In this document: positions 1 to 8,189 of the stretch, piece after piece
Numbering within the stretch: the first letter of the stretch is position 1
How the letters are laid out: each line of letters opens with the position of its first letter
Assembly (NCBI GenBank): GCA_023807065.1
Contig: JAJJLU010003892.1
Span: 1-25,498, forward strand
Source: Isotricha intestinalis
Taxonomy: Eukaryota > Ciliophora > Litostomatea > Vestibuliferida > Isotrichidae
Reading direction: 5' to 3'
DNA length: 25,498 bases
Made by a program: the position numbers and the translations under genes
Notes under the pieces: model-generated
Told to the model about the DNA's origin: nothing
Seen by the model: the letters and a program-made list of their open reading frames with translations, nothing else
The model's database searches: none

Positions 1-393
1 GGCGATGTGATTGCCGGCAGTATTTACGATTATATGCATCAGGATGACAATTTGCAGGAAATAGAAAGGCTGCGCGAAGCCGGGCTGCAATTCTCGGCGG
101 CAGCACCTTCGGAAGCGCTTTCAGGCGTTCTCGAGGGCAAGACCATTGTCGTTTCCGGCATTTTCAGCATATCCAGGGATGCAATGAAAGAGCTTATCGC
201 CGCCCATGGCGGAAAATGCGCCTCGGGAGTAAGCGGAAACACCAGTTTCCTTCTGGCTGGCACCAAACCGGGCCCGGAGAAATTGCAGAAGTGCCTCAAG
301 CTGGGCATACCTGTGGTATCGGAGCAGGAATTCCGCTCTATGCTTCCCGTAGCGGCCGGAGGGCAGGAGGCTCAGGAATTGACGTTGTTTTAG
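1..393 (+). CDS. ligA: NAD-dependent DNA ligase LigA, C-terminal 130 residues (5' truncated by window)
   Basis: The frame is open from the first base and ends in TAG. LigA seals nicks in replication and repair using NAD as adenylate donor. What is visible is the end of the helix-hairpin-helix region (GDVIAGSIYDYM, then IERLREAGL) followed by a C-terminal BRCT domain at roughly residues 42-115 of this fragment: LEGKTIVVSGIF, then HGGK, then TSFLLAG and GPEKLQKCLKLGI, the usual order in LigA BRCT domains. The catalytic adenylation and OB domains lie upstream of the window. Base composition is balanced and unlike everything after about 1,345. The stop is followed after one base by the next start, as in a bacterial operon. 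The family call is firm; the Bacteroidales assignment is an impression from sequence style. Confidence 0.86.
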   Translation, partial: GDVIAGSIYDYMHQDDNLQEIERLREAGLQFSAAAPSEALSGVLEGKTIVVSGIFSISRDAMKELIAAHGGKCASGVSGNTSFLLAGTKPGPEKLQKCLKLGIPVVSEQEFRSMLPVAAGGQEAQELTLF

Positions 394-394
394 T

Positions 395-1321
395 ATGGGC
401 AGGATACTGGATTTGTTTACCGACCGCATCTGGTCTATCGACACCGACAAAGTTGCCATGGTGTCAAAAGGGTATGCCCGTCTTGTCACCTTCGTGAAGT
501 TGGTAAGGATCACCATCAACACATTCGCGGAGAACCGTATGGGCTTCCAGTGCGTTGCTCTCAGCTACTTCGTTACCCTTGCCCTCATACCGCTCCTTGC
601 CTTCGTGTTCGCTATTTCCGGCGGTATGGGCTTGTCCGAGTACCTCGATGCCTTACTCCTGATACTTACGCCCAACGTGGACAGCCATTTGCTGCTGCTC
701 ATTAAAGAGAAGGCCGAAAACATAATCGACATAGCCCAGAGCGGCGGCGTGGGTATCATATCCGCACTCATGTTTCTCTGGACGGTCCTGTGGATGATGT
801 TCCAGGTCGAGCGGGTGTTCAACAACGTTTGGGGCATACGCAAGATTCCGCGCAAAATTTACAAGCGTTTCGGTTTTTACCTTCTGGTGCTTATTCTCAC
901 TCCGTTTATAGTGATTATTTTCGGTGTCGGTATAGCATACTACACCAACTTCACCATGCTCCTCGGACTGGACCTCTCGGACCTTAAATTCCTTCCGAAA
1001 CTTATCGGTTACGTTGGCTTCTACATCATTGCCACCTTTACTTTGAGTGCGATGTACAAATTCATCCCGGCTACCAAGGTCAAGTACAAATATGCACTTA
1101 AAGCTGCACTTGTGGGAGCATTGGTATTCGTGGTGTTCCAGTATTTGTACCTCGAGACTCAGGTTTTCGTTGCCCGTCTGAATACGGTTTACGGAGTTCT
1201 GGCCGCCATCCCGCTCTTCATGATCTGGCTGAACCTGGGATGGACCATCATCCTGTACGGAGCTGAACTGTCCTATGCCTTCCAGCATGCGAACCATCTG
1301 AACCCGAGTGAGGTGCTATGA
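395..1321 (+). CDS. YihY/BrkB-family inner membrane protein
   Basis: This 308-residue protein starts one base after the ligA stop. After a cytoplasmic N-terminus it has about six hydrophobic segments. Family-like stretches are FVKLVRITINTFAENRMGF, ALSYFVTLALIPLLAF near the first membrane helix, the central FNNVWGIRK and the C-terminal MIWLNLGWTIILYGAEL. YihY/BrkB proteins are widespread bacterial inner-membrane proteins once called ribonuclease BN; the RNase assignment was withdrawn and their transport role is not well defined. The length matches the family. The stop codon overlaps an ATG (ATGA at 1318) that would start another operon gene, cut off by the junction after about nine codons. There are no introns and the codon use is bacterial. 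Confidence 0.86.
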   Translation: MGRILDLFTDRIWSIDTDKVAMVSKGYARLVTFVKLVRITINTFAENRMGFQCVALSYFVTLALIPLLAFVFAISGGMGLSEYLDALLLILTPNVDSHLLLLIKEKAENIIDIAQSGGVGIISALMFLWTVLWMMFQVERVFNNVWGIRKIPRKIYKRFGFYLLVLILTPFIVIIFGVGIAYYTNFTMLLGLDLSDLKFLPKLIGYVGFYIIATFTLSAMYKFIPATKVKYKYALKAALVGALVFVVFQYLYLETQVFVARLNTVYGVLAAIPLFMIWLNLGWTIILYGAELSYAFQHANHLNPSEVL

Positions 1322-1380
1322 GTTATTCCAAAAATTACACCAAGTAATTTTATATTGTTTTTATTAGGTTTCCTAATAAA
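1318..1380. other. Junction between bacterial and AT-rich eukaryotic DNA
   Basis: Up to about 1,345 the sequence is bacterial in composition and coding style. A third ORF starts at 1318 (MSYSKNYTK) and reaches a TAA at 1345 exactly where the DNA turns AT-rich. From there to the window end the sequence is almost entirely A/T with eukaryotic genes. No insertion sequence, tRNA or direct repeat marks the border. The most economical reading is a chimeric join made during amplification or assembly. A natural insertion is possible but nothing positive supports it. Confidence 0.75.
1360..1380. repeat. Perfect inverted repeat, 9-bp arms and 3-base loop
   Basis: The left arm TTTATTAGG (1360-1368) and right arm CCTAATAAA (1372-1380) are exact reverse complements around a TTT loop. 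The element lies about 15 bases past the point where bacterial sequence ends. It could be a bacterial terminator-like hairpin, a fold-back that helped form a chimera, or chance in AT-rich DNA. Confidence 0.7.
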
Positions 1381-2223
1381 TTATCTTCGATTTTAAAGAA
1401 GATATTTTCGATTCAAATCAAATAAATAATATTGAATCAAAAAATAATTTTCAAAGACTAAATACTAATTATAATCATAATATAAAACAAAGTAAGAAAT
1501 TAATTCTTCCTAAAATAAATATGTATATTTTACATTAAAATTCAATTACAACTTTTTCAACTCCAATAATAATGGAAGATAATATTAATAATAATAATTT
1601 ATTTTATGAAAACAATAAACAAATGTTGAAATTAAATAATTATAATAATGAAAATTTAAATAATGATTACTTTAATTTTGATGTCAGCAATGAAAATGAT
1701 ATGATTCATATTTAGGGAAACTGCACATTTTAATAATATTTCTGAAGAAGTTAATTCAGGACCTTCAGAAAAAAAAATAATAAAAAATATAAGAAGATTC
1801 ATCAATCAATATCAAAACAAATAAATAAAAATATTAAATTTAATTTAATTGAAGAATCAAATATTAATAATAATAAAATATTGAAAAATCAAAAAACATC
1901 TTCCTCTCAAAAGCAAAATATATCTTTTAATATAAATAAAAATAATCATAATAATAAAGAGAAAAAAAATAATATTGCAACAAAAAAAAAAAATAGAAAA
2001 AGAATTAAATAATTTAATACATTCTCTTCTAAATGAATTTTATAAAGACGTTATAATTAAAAGTAAATTTTATGAAATTATGAAAAATATATATGAAATA
2101 AAACAAGTAGTAAATAAGAAAAATGTATTGAAAAAAAATAAATTTTCATCAAAACAAAATGAAAAGGTTATTATTAAAGATAAAAAATTTTATAAATCTA
2201 ATATAATTCAACCTAAGAAATAA
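1380..2223 (+). pseudogene. Degenerate Asn/Lys-rich protein gene with stops and frameshifts
   Basis: A low-complexity coding signal runs through this stretch but switches frame. One frame runs 1380-1715 with an internal TAA at 1536, including MEDNINNNNLFYENN. The signal then shifts to the frame of ETAHFNNISEEVNSGPSEKK from 1717, back again after an A-run near 1770, and again near 1980 at a run of A's. It ends with an 82-codon open stretch (1975-2223) containing KIEKELNNLIHSLLNEFYKD. The family is not recognised. Two of the three frame switches fall at A homopolymers, so some lesions could be base-calling errors, but the stop at 1536 and the switch near 1716 are not in homopolymers. I could not repair it with short GT-AG introns. 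The 5' end may be missing because of the junction. Confidence 0.5.
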
Positions 2224-2381
2224 TTATTGAATTTTTCTTAGAGAAATATTTGTTTAATTTTACTATTGATTTAATTATTCAATAACATAAATATTTGTAA
2301 TTTAAGAAAAATAAATTTAGGTGTTGATGTATATAAGTAAAAATTTAAACAAATTATTTATAATATAACAAAATAATAATT

Positions 2382-3808
2382 TCATTTTAATGAATTACTT
2401 ATTATTGAACTTTCAATATTAAAAGAAGAACTTTCAATAACATATTTTCCAATAAATTCATTATAATTTTCTTGTGATTCTTCATCATTATATTGTTTAG
2501 AAAAAGAATTAGTTATTCCTAAATGTTCAAAATTTTTTGGTAATTCATCTTCAACATTATGTTTTTCAATCATTTTTTGATAATTTTGAAATAAATCTAA
2601 ATTAAATGCTCTATTTACTGTTATTTGACTTGGATTATTTGATAATGTTTCTTCTTTTAAATCATTTCTTTCATTTATATTATTTTTTTTTAATTTTTTC
2701 AATTCAAAATTTAAAATCATATTTTCTTTATTTAAAAGGAAATTTTTATTAACTAAATTTTCATTTTCAACTTGTAAAATTTTAATAGTGGAATTTTTAT
2801 CAATTAAATAACCGAAAATCATTTCAACAGCATCAGTTAATTTATTATAATTTTTAATTTTTGACATTTTTTGAAATTCAGTTTTAGATAAACCAACGTT
2901 TCTTAAAATTTCAGCAAATTCATCATAAGAATGAATATTAGCATAAAAATTACCTTCATCAATTTTTAATTTAGTTTTTAATTTAAAGTCATCTGAAGGT
3001 AATAAACTTATATTAGGTAAATTTTGAGAATTAGTTAATTTTGTGTTATCAGTTGTTGCATTTCTTGTATTTTGACTTAATAAACTTAAATATGTTTCTT
3101 TATCTCTATTTGCACTTAATATTGATAATCTATATTTATTTTTTAATTTCATTATTTCATTTTGTAATTTCGTTATTAATATTTCATATTTATTTATTGT
3201 ACATTGACATCTTTTTAAACTTTGTATTAATTTAATATATATTTCTTTATATAAATATAATTCATCACTTATTTGAATTAATACTTTTGATGGATCTAAT
3301 ATTAATGTTTCATTATCTTTTTTATTTTTTTTTGTTAATTTTTTTTTTAACAATGCTATTGTTGTGGCTTTTCTAAATAATTCTTGTTCTGCTAAAAATA
3401 ATTTTGTTGATAAACTATTATTTTCTTTTTTTATTTTTCCTATTGATGATTCTATATCTTCTTCTAATTTTAATATCTTTTTTTAATTGTTAAATAATTA
3501 TTTACTTTTTTTCTAAATAAATCTCTTTCTTTTGCCGTTTTTTCTAAAATATCATATAAATTTGAGTTTTCTTCTTTTAATTTCTTTATTATTATTTCTT
3601 TTGAATTATTAGAATTTGAATAAAAAGATGACATTATATCTTTATTGATCTTTAAATTGGATTTAAGGTCTTTTATTTCTTGATGTAAATTTTTATTTTC
3701 TTCTAATAATAAAATATATTTGTCTGCATAACTAAATTTTAATTTTAAAAAGTACTTATTTAGAATTTTAATAGCAGCCTTTTTTTCATTTTCAATTTTC
3801 TTTGACAT
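2382..3808 (-). CDS. Coiled-coil protein, two exons, 465 residues
   Basis: Exon 1 (3808-3506) starts at MSKKIENEKKAAIKI and ends phase 0 at LFRKK. Removing a 29-nt GT-AG intron (3505-3477) joins it in frame to exon 2 (3476-2382), which begins ILKLEEDIESSIGKIKKEN and runs to TGA. The joined protein is helical and charged, with Leu/Ile heptad character over residues 1-170. A more compact middle segment contains YDEFAEILRNVGLSKTEF and LTDAVEMIFGYLIDKN, followed by another coiled coil (ENENLVNKNFLLNKENMIL). The frame stays open upstream of 3808, but that extension is hydrophobic low-complexity leader sequence, so I place the start at 3808. No enzyme motif is visible. By analogy it may be a cytoskeletal or basal-body component, which is inference only. 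Confidence 0.72.
3477..3505 (-). other. 29-nt spliceosomal-type intron
   Basis: On the minus strand it begins GTAAATAA and ends AAAAAAAG. Without removal, exon 1 ends 12 codons into or beyond the intron with a stop, and exon 2 lacks any ATG near its start. With removal a single 465-residue coiled-coil frame results, phase 0 on both sides. Confidence 0.72.
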
Positions 3809-4240
3809 TATTAAATTATCATTTAAATAATATATAACCAAAAAAACCAAATAAATTAAAAAATTTATATTATTTTCTAAACAAAAGAAAAAGTGAAGAT
3901 GAAATAAAAAACAAAAATTATTTATCAAAAATAAAAGAATAAAAATATATTAAAAATTATTGGAAAGATATTATTAAAGAATCTGAAAATTGCTTTATTT
4001 TAATGATTTCTAAAAAATTAATAAAACAAAACAAGGTCTTTAAATAAATGTGATTATATTAAATCCAAATTTAAAATATTTTGTAATTCTAAAAAAAATA
4101 TTTTTCATGTTATTTTATTTTAAGTTATTCAATATATTAATATTGTAAAATAATAAATCTTTGATTTTATATTAATTTATAAATAAAAGAAAAACAAAAA
4201 AAAATTAAAAATAATTAAATAAAAGATAACTCTTAAAAAA
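3809..4240. other. Divergent intergenic region, no gene seen
   Basis: About 430 bases of A/T-rich sequence lie between the divergent coiled-coil and centrin-like genes. It is dominated by A- and T-runs, with no coding frame longer than chance and no RNA-gene signature. It presumably carries promoters for both genes. Confidence 0.6.
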
Positions 4241-4852
4241 ATGATGAAAAAAAAAAACAAATTAGCAGAAAAAAACAAAGAAAGACAAGAAGAAGCAGTA
4301 TACAAATTTAAATTCACAAAAGAGCAAAACGAGGATTTACAAACAGCATTTGAAATATTTGACAAGGATGGAACAGGAAACATTGATATAAATGATCTAA
4401 AAGTAATATTAAGAGCTCTTGGATTTGAACCTCAAGAAGAAGAAATAAAAAAATTATTATCAACAATAAACAGAAGTGATGATGAAGAAAATAACAAAAA
4501 AGGTTTTTCAACAAATACAATTGATTTTGAAGAATTCAAAAAAATAATGAACAATAAATTAAGAGAAAGTGAAGAAATAGAACAATTAAGAGTTGGATTT
4601 TTTTCTTTTACTGATAAATCTTTACCTAAAGAAGAAAATGAAGGTGAATATATTACTTTGAAAAGTTTAAGAGAAGTTGCTGATGAATTAAAGGAAGAAG
4701 TTAATGATGAAGAATTAAAAGAAATGATGGTCCAAGCTAATCCTGATCTTAAAAACTTAATTAATGAAGGAAAAGGTGATGATGATTCCATTTATAAAAT
4801 TTCCCAAAGTCAGTTTAATCAATTATTAGATAGAATTAAATCTGGAAATTAA
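4241..4852 (+). CDS. Centrin-like EF-hand protein, 203 residues
   Basis: Centrins are small calmodulin-superfamily proteins of basal bodies and contractile fibres. The N-terminus is short and basic, then FTKEQNEDLQTAFEIFDKDG enters the first EF-hand. Its loop at residues 41-52 (DKDGTGNIDIND) has good calcium ligands apart from Asp instead of Glu at loop position 12. RALGFEPQEEEIKKLL follows, a strong centrin signature. The second hand is interrupted by an insertion (RSDDEENNKKGF), and the third and fourth (FTDKSLPKEENEGEYITL and NPDLKNLINEGKGDDDS) are expanded and lack canonical loops. The protein is about 30 residues longer than usual centrins because of these insertions. It is either a divergent centrin or another centrin-related EF-hand protein; calcium binding beyond site 1 is doubtful. 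The start context is A-rich and the stop is TAA. Confidence 0.82.
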   Translation: MMKKKNKLAEKNKERQEEAVYKFKFTKEQNEDLQTAFEIFDKDGTGNIDINDLKVILRALGFEPQEEEIKKLLSTINRSDDEENNKKGFSTNTIDFEEFKKIMNNKLRESEEIEQLRVGFFSFTDKSLPKEENEGEYITLKSLREVADELKEEVNDEELKEMMVQANPDLKNLINEGKGDDDSIYKISQSQFNQLLDRIKSGN

Positions 4853-4941
4853 ATTTATTCTTGATTTTTTAATCTTTTTTAAATTATTTTTTTTTATTTT
4901 TTTTACAAAAATATATTGGAATCAAATGAAATAGAGTAAAA

Positions 4942-5454
4942 ATGAAGTCTAATTTTTTGTTTGATGATGATTTTCATTTTGAAAAATTTATTGATGACCC
5001 TGCAATAGAAGAATTAGATTTAAATGAATATTTAAATAATGAAAGTATAAATAATTCAAGTAATTATTATGATAATATTGAAAATGAAAACGAAAATGAT
5101 AATGAAGAATTTGGAAAAGATTTAACTCCTGCAACTATTGAATATTATTTTAATGAAAATAACAATAATATTGATTCTGATGAAAATATTATTAATGAAT
5201 TATTTAAAGAAGCTAATCAACAATTAGATGAAATTCAATTATCTATAAAGAAACATAAACATAAACACAAACATAAACATCATCATCATCATTCTAAAAA
5301 AGAAAAAAATAGAAATGAAGAAAAACAAATGAAAGAAATTTATAAATCTTTTAATTTAAAATTAAATAAAGAAATAGAACAAAGAAAAGAAAATAATTAT
5401 TTAAATTATAAAAGAGAGAGAAATTATAATTCAATAAAGAAGTATAATTATTAA
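4942..5454 (+). CDS. Hypothetical acidic protein with Lys-His repeat, 170 residues
   Basis: The family is not recognised. The N-terminal 100 residues are very acidic and Asn-rich (FLFDDDFHFEKFIDDP, then ENENENDNEEF). Residues 103-117 are alternating Lys-His ending in five His, coded by short AAACAT-type repeats that can change length by slippage. A basic helical tail follows (KEIYKSFNLKLNKEIEQRKE). The gene lies 89 bases after the centrin-like gene on the same strand, starts at an ATG in an A-rich context, and ends in TAA. The His-rich tract could bind metal or mediate nuclear speckle targeting as in other proteins with His runs, but that is speculation. No membrane segment or signal peptide is visible. 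Confidence 0.65.
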   Translation: MKSNFLFDDDFHFEKFIDDPAIEELDLNEYLNNESINNSSNYYDNIENENENDNEEFGKDLTPATIEYYFNENNNNIDSDENIINELFKEANQQLDEIQLSIKKHKHKHKHKHHHHHSKKEKNRNEEKQMKEIYKSFNLKLNKEIEQRKENNYLNYKRERNYNSIKKYNY

Positions 5455-6007
5455 TTTTTTTAAATAAATAGCATTAAATTTATTTTATTATTATTATATT
5501 TTTGGAACAAAGAAATTATTAAAATTAAGAATGTCTTATGGCATATTAAAAAAAATTCAAACGAAGTTTTAAAATTAAAATGGTTTATTCAATTATAAAG
5601 AATAAAAATCAAATAAATGATACAATAATAAAATAGATTAATTATGTTTTAAATAATAATTCATTAAATATGAACTAATAATCATCAATCTATACAATTA
5701 AATGAAGAATAAATTAAAGAAAAATTCATTTTGTTTATTAATTCTAAATACTTTTTAAACATCTTCTTAATTTAAATTTTAATTTTTTATCATTTATTTT
5801 ATAATTTTATTCCTTTTTTATATTTTTTCAAATTAAAAATATATTAATTATTTCCTTTTTGTTATTAATTAGATTATTTTATTTATAAACTACATTGAAA
5901 ATAATATTAAATGTTTTTATTCTATATTTTTAATATAAAACCATATATATGAAAATATATACTCAATTTAAATATATGGAAACATTATAGAAAGAAATAA
6001 CTTTTTA
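5455..6007. other. Intergenic AT-rich region between convergent genes
   Basis: About 550 bases lie between the 3' ends of the Lys-His protein and histidine kinase genes. It holds short Asn/Lys-coding snippets broken by stops and long A/T runs. I see no gene, RNA or ordered repeat. Confidence 0.55.
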
Positions 6008-8101
6008 TCAATAGTAATAATTATTTAATAATTCTTCTAGTTTACATTTTTTTAAAGGTTTTTTAACTTCTTCAATTACACATTTAATATTTTTTAATTG
6101 TTTAATTAAATTTTCTTCTATATGAGCAGAAACTATAATAATTTTTAAATTGTGATTAATTTCATTTTTATCAATTAATTCTTGAATTTTTTTTGCAGCT
6201 TCTAATCCATTCATAACTGGCATCATTATATCCAAAAATATTAATTTATAATTATTATATTTACAACCACATGCTAATTTTTTTTTAGTTAAAATAGAAT
6301 CAATACATTCTTTTCCATTATTACATAAATCACAATTTATTTTATATTTTTTTAACATATTTTGAATTGCATTTAAATTAAATTTTTCGTCATCACATAA
6401 TAAAATATTTGTACAATTACATTTTTTTTCGGATGTGGAAATTCTTGTTTGAATTTCATCTTTTGATGATTCATTTAAAAATTTCTCTTTTCCAATTGTT
6501 TTCATTTTATTATAAAATAATGAAATTTCATTTATATTTTGTTCTATTTCATTGTTGAAAATTTTATTTCTTTTTTTTTCAACTGTTAAAAAACATTTTC
6601 TATTTTGATTATTTCTTTCATTGTTTAAAGTCTCATTTTGTGCTTTTGATCTTATAGTTTTTATATTTGAAATTTCTGAAATCGAAGAAATTATTGTATC
6701 TTCATTTTTTTTAAAATATAATACTGGTAATTTATTTTCTTTTACTAATGAATCATTAAATATTGATATATAATCTAATTTTCTTTTATTATCTTCTTTA
6801 GTTAAACTATTTATTGAAATATTATATGAATTATTATCAATGAAATTATTATTGTAAAATGATGAATTATTTTCATTTAAATTTGTTATTACTTTTCTAG
6901 TCACTGCATCTATAGTATTATATTTTTGTTCTTTAGTACATTCTTCTAAATTTTCTATTTCTTCTTTTTCTATTGTAAATGGTATTATCATACTTATAAT
7001 TCTATCTTCTTCATCTTCATGTATTTTTAATTTTATATTTAATATTTTTGCCATTGTAATTAATAATTCTTTTATAATTTCCTCTGTTTGAATTGTTTTT
7101 GAAAAATCAAATTCTTCTTTAAAGCTTAAATCTATATCATTTATAATATTATTTTTTCTACTTTCATCATTTTGAAATTCTTGTTTCATTTTAAATATTA
7201 ATTTTAATTTATTTTCTGGTTTTAAAGAATGTTTAATTATAAATTCTTTTTTCTTTGGAATTTTATTATATAATAATAGAAATATTCCTCTTAGAAAATT
7301 ATTTAAATAATGTTCATTTGTTTCCATAAATTTATCATTTAAAAAAGATAAATCTTTTGGATAATTAATTTCTTTATAATTGAATAATATAGAAAATTGA
7401 TTTAATATTTTATGAAATTGATATTCTAAATTAATATTTATATTTAGTTGAACTTCAACTGAACATGAAACTTCAAAATTTATTTTAAAATACCAAACAA
7501 AATTATTAAGAAATATTTTGATTAAATGTATCAATAAATTAATTTCATTATTTTTTTTTTGATTTTCAATCAAAATTTCTTTATTATTATCATCATCATT
7601 ATTATTTTCGTCAATAATATTTTGTAAAGCATTTAATGGATTATGTAATTCATGATATAATGTTACAACATATTGATAATTAATACTTTTAATTAAATTT
7701 TGTTGAATTTTTTTTCTTTCATCACTATAATTATCAATACAAATATAAATATTATTAATTTTTTTTTTAATTTTCACATAAATCATTGAAAAAGAAGAAA
7801 TAAAAGTACCAACATTAAATTTCGAAGAATAATTATCATCAAAAATTACTTTTTCTAAATTTACATCATTTAATTGATTATTTTCCCATATTTTAAAATA
7901 TCTTATTTTTTCTTTTAATATATTTATACATAATTTTTTTGGTAAATCCAATAATTTAATTGCATAAGAATTTACATTCTTAATTTTATATTCTTTGGAA
8001 TTTTCTTTTGTTAAAATAATTAATCCAATAGAAAAACAATCAAGTATATTTTGGAAATCATTTTGAAAATTGAAATTTATGTTTTTTCCAAAATCATTCA
8101 T
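6008..8101 (-). CDS. Hybrid histidine kinase with PAS-like region, degenerate ATPase and intact receiver domain
   Basis: The product has 697 residues. Residues about 12-125 look like a divergent PAS sensor. The phosphoacceptor helix is YHELHNPLNALQNI, with His150 in the position of the ISHELRTPLN motif. The region that should bind ATP (about 260-390) keeps the overall secondary-structure rhythm and ends IISMIIPF like the usual FTIPF strand, but I cannot find a DxGxG motif or a Gly-rich G2 box, so kinase activity is doubtful. An Asn/Ser-rich linker leads to a C-terminal receiver: Asp570-Asp571 in ILLCDDE, phosphoacceptor Asp624 in LIFLDIMMPVMNG, Ser658 in IVSAH and Lys681 in VKKPL. No membrane segment is evident, so it is probably soluble. 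Hybrid kinases of this form are abundant in ciliates. It shares an 88-base promoter gap with the divergent CAP-EF-hand gene. Confidence 0.85.
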   Translation of the reverse strand: MNDFGKNINFNFQNDFQNILDCFSIGLIILTKENSKEYKIKNVNSYAIKLLDLPKKLCINILKEKIRYFKIWENNQLNDVNLEKVIFDDNYSSKFNVGTFISSFSMIYVKIKKKINNIYICIDNYSDERKKIQQNLIKSINYQYVVTLYHELHNPLNALQNIIDENNNDDDNNKEILIENQKKNNEINLLIHLIKIFLNNFVWYFKINFEVSCSVEVQLNININLEYQFHKILNQFSILFNYKEINYPKDLSFLNDKFMETNEHYLNNFLRGIFLLLYNKIPKKKEFIIKHSLKPENKLKLIFKMKQEFQNDESRKNNIINDIDLSFKEEFDFSKTIQTEEIIKELLITMAKILNIKLKIHEDEEDRIISMIIPFTIEKEEIENLEECTKEQKYNTIDAVTRKVITNLNENNSSFYNNNFIDNNSYNISINSLTKEDNKRKLDYISIFNDSLVKENKLPVLYFKKNEDTIISSISEISNIKTIRSKAQNETLNNERNNQNRKCFLTVEKKRNKIFNNEIEQNINEISLFYNKMKTIGKEKFLNESSKDEIQTRISTSEKKCNCTNILLCDDEKFNLNAIQNMLKKYKINCDLCNNGKECIDSILTKKKLACGCKYNNYKLIFLDIMMPVMNGLEAAKKIQELIDKNEINHNLKIIIVSAHIEENLIKQLKNIKCVIEEVKKPLKKCKLEELLNNYYY

Positions 8102-8189
8102 TTATTTAATTTAATTATTCTGTCAATTTTATTTCTATAATTCAAGTTTTTGTAAAAAAAAATAAAAAAAAAAATAAAAAATTTAAAAT
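8102..8189. promoter_or_regulatory. Putative bidirectional promoter (88 bases)
   Basis: This is the only sequence between the start codons of the divergent histidine kinase and CAP-EF-hand genes, so it must carry both 5' leaders and promoters unless these extend into the coding regions. It is A/T homopolymer-rich, with A-tracts abutting the ATG at 8190. No specific motif is recognised. Confidence 0.45.

Noticed and set aside
565..1297. Long minus-strand ORFs across the YihY-family gene
   Set aside because: Antisense shadows; the plus-strand protein has clear membrane helices and family stretches, and the reverse frames have no domain sense.
1..1345. Horizontal transfer of bacterial genes into the protist
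   Set aside because: ligA and YihY-family genes keep bacterial composition and operon spacing with no amelioration, promoter or intron. A chimeric join is simpler, though not proven.
4177..4791. Minus-strand ORFs opposite the centrin-like gene
   Set aside because: Ser/Phe/Leu-rich reverse-complement shadows of Lys/Glu codons in the real gene.
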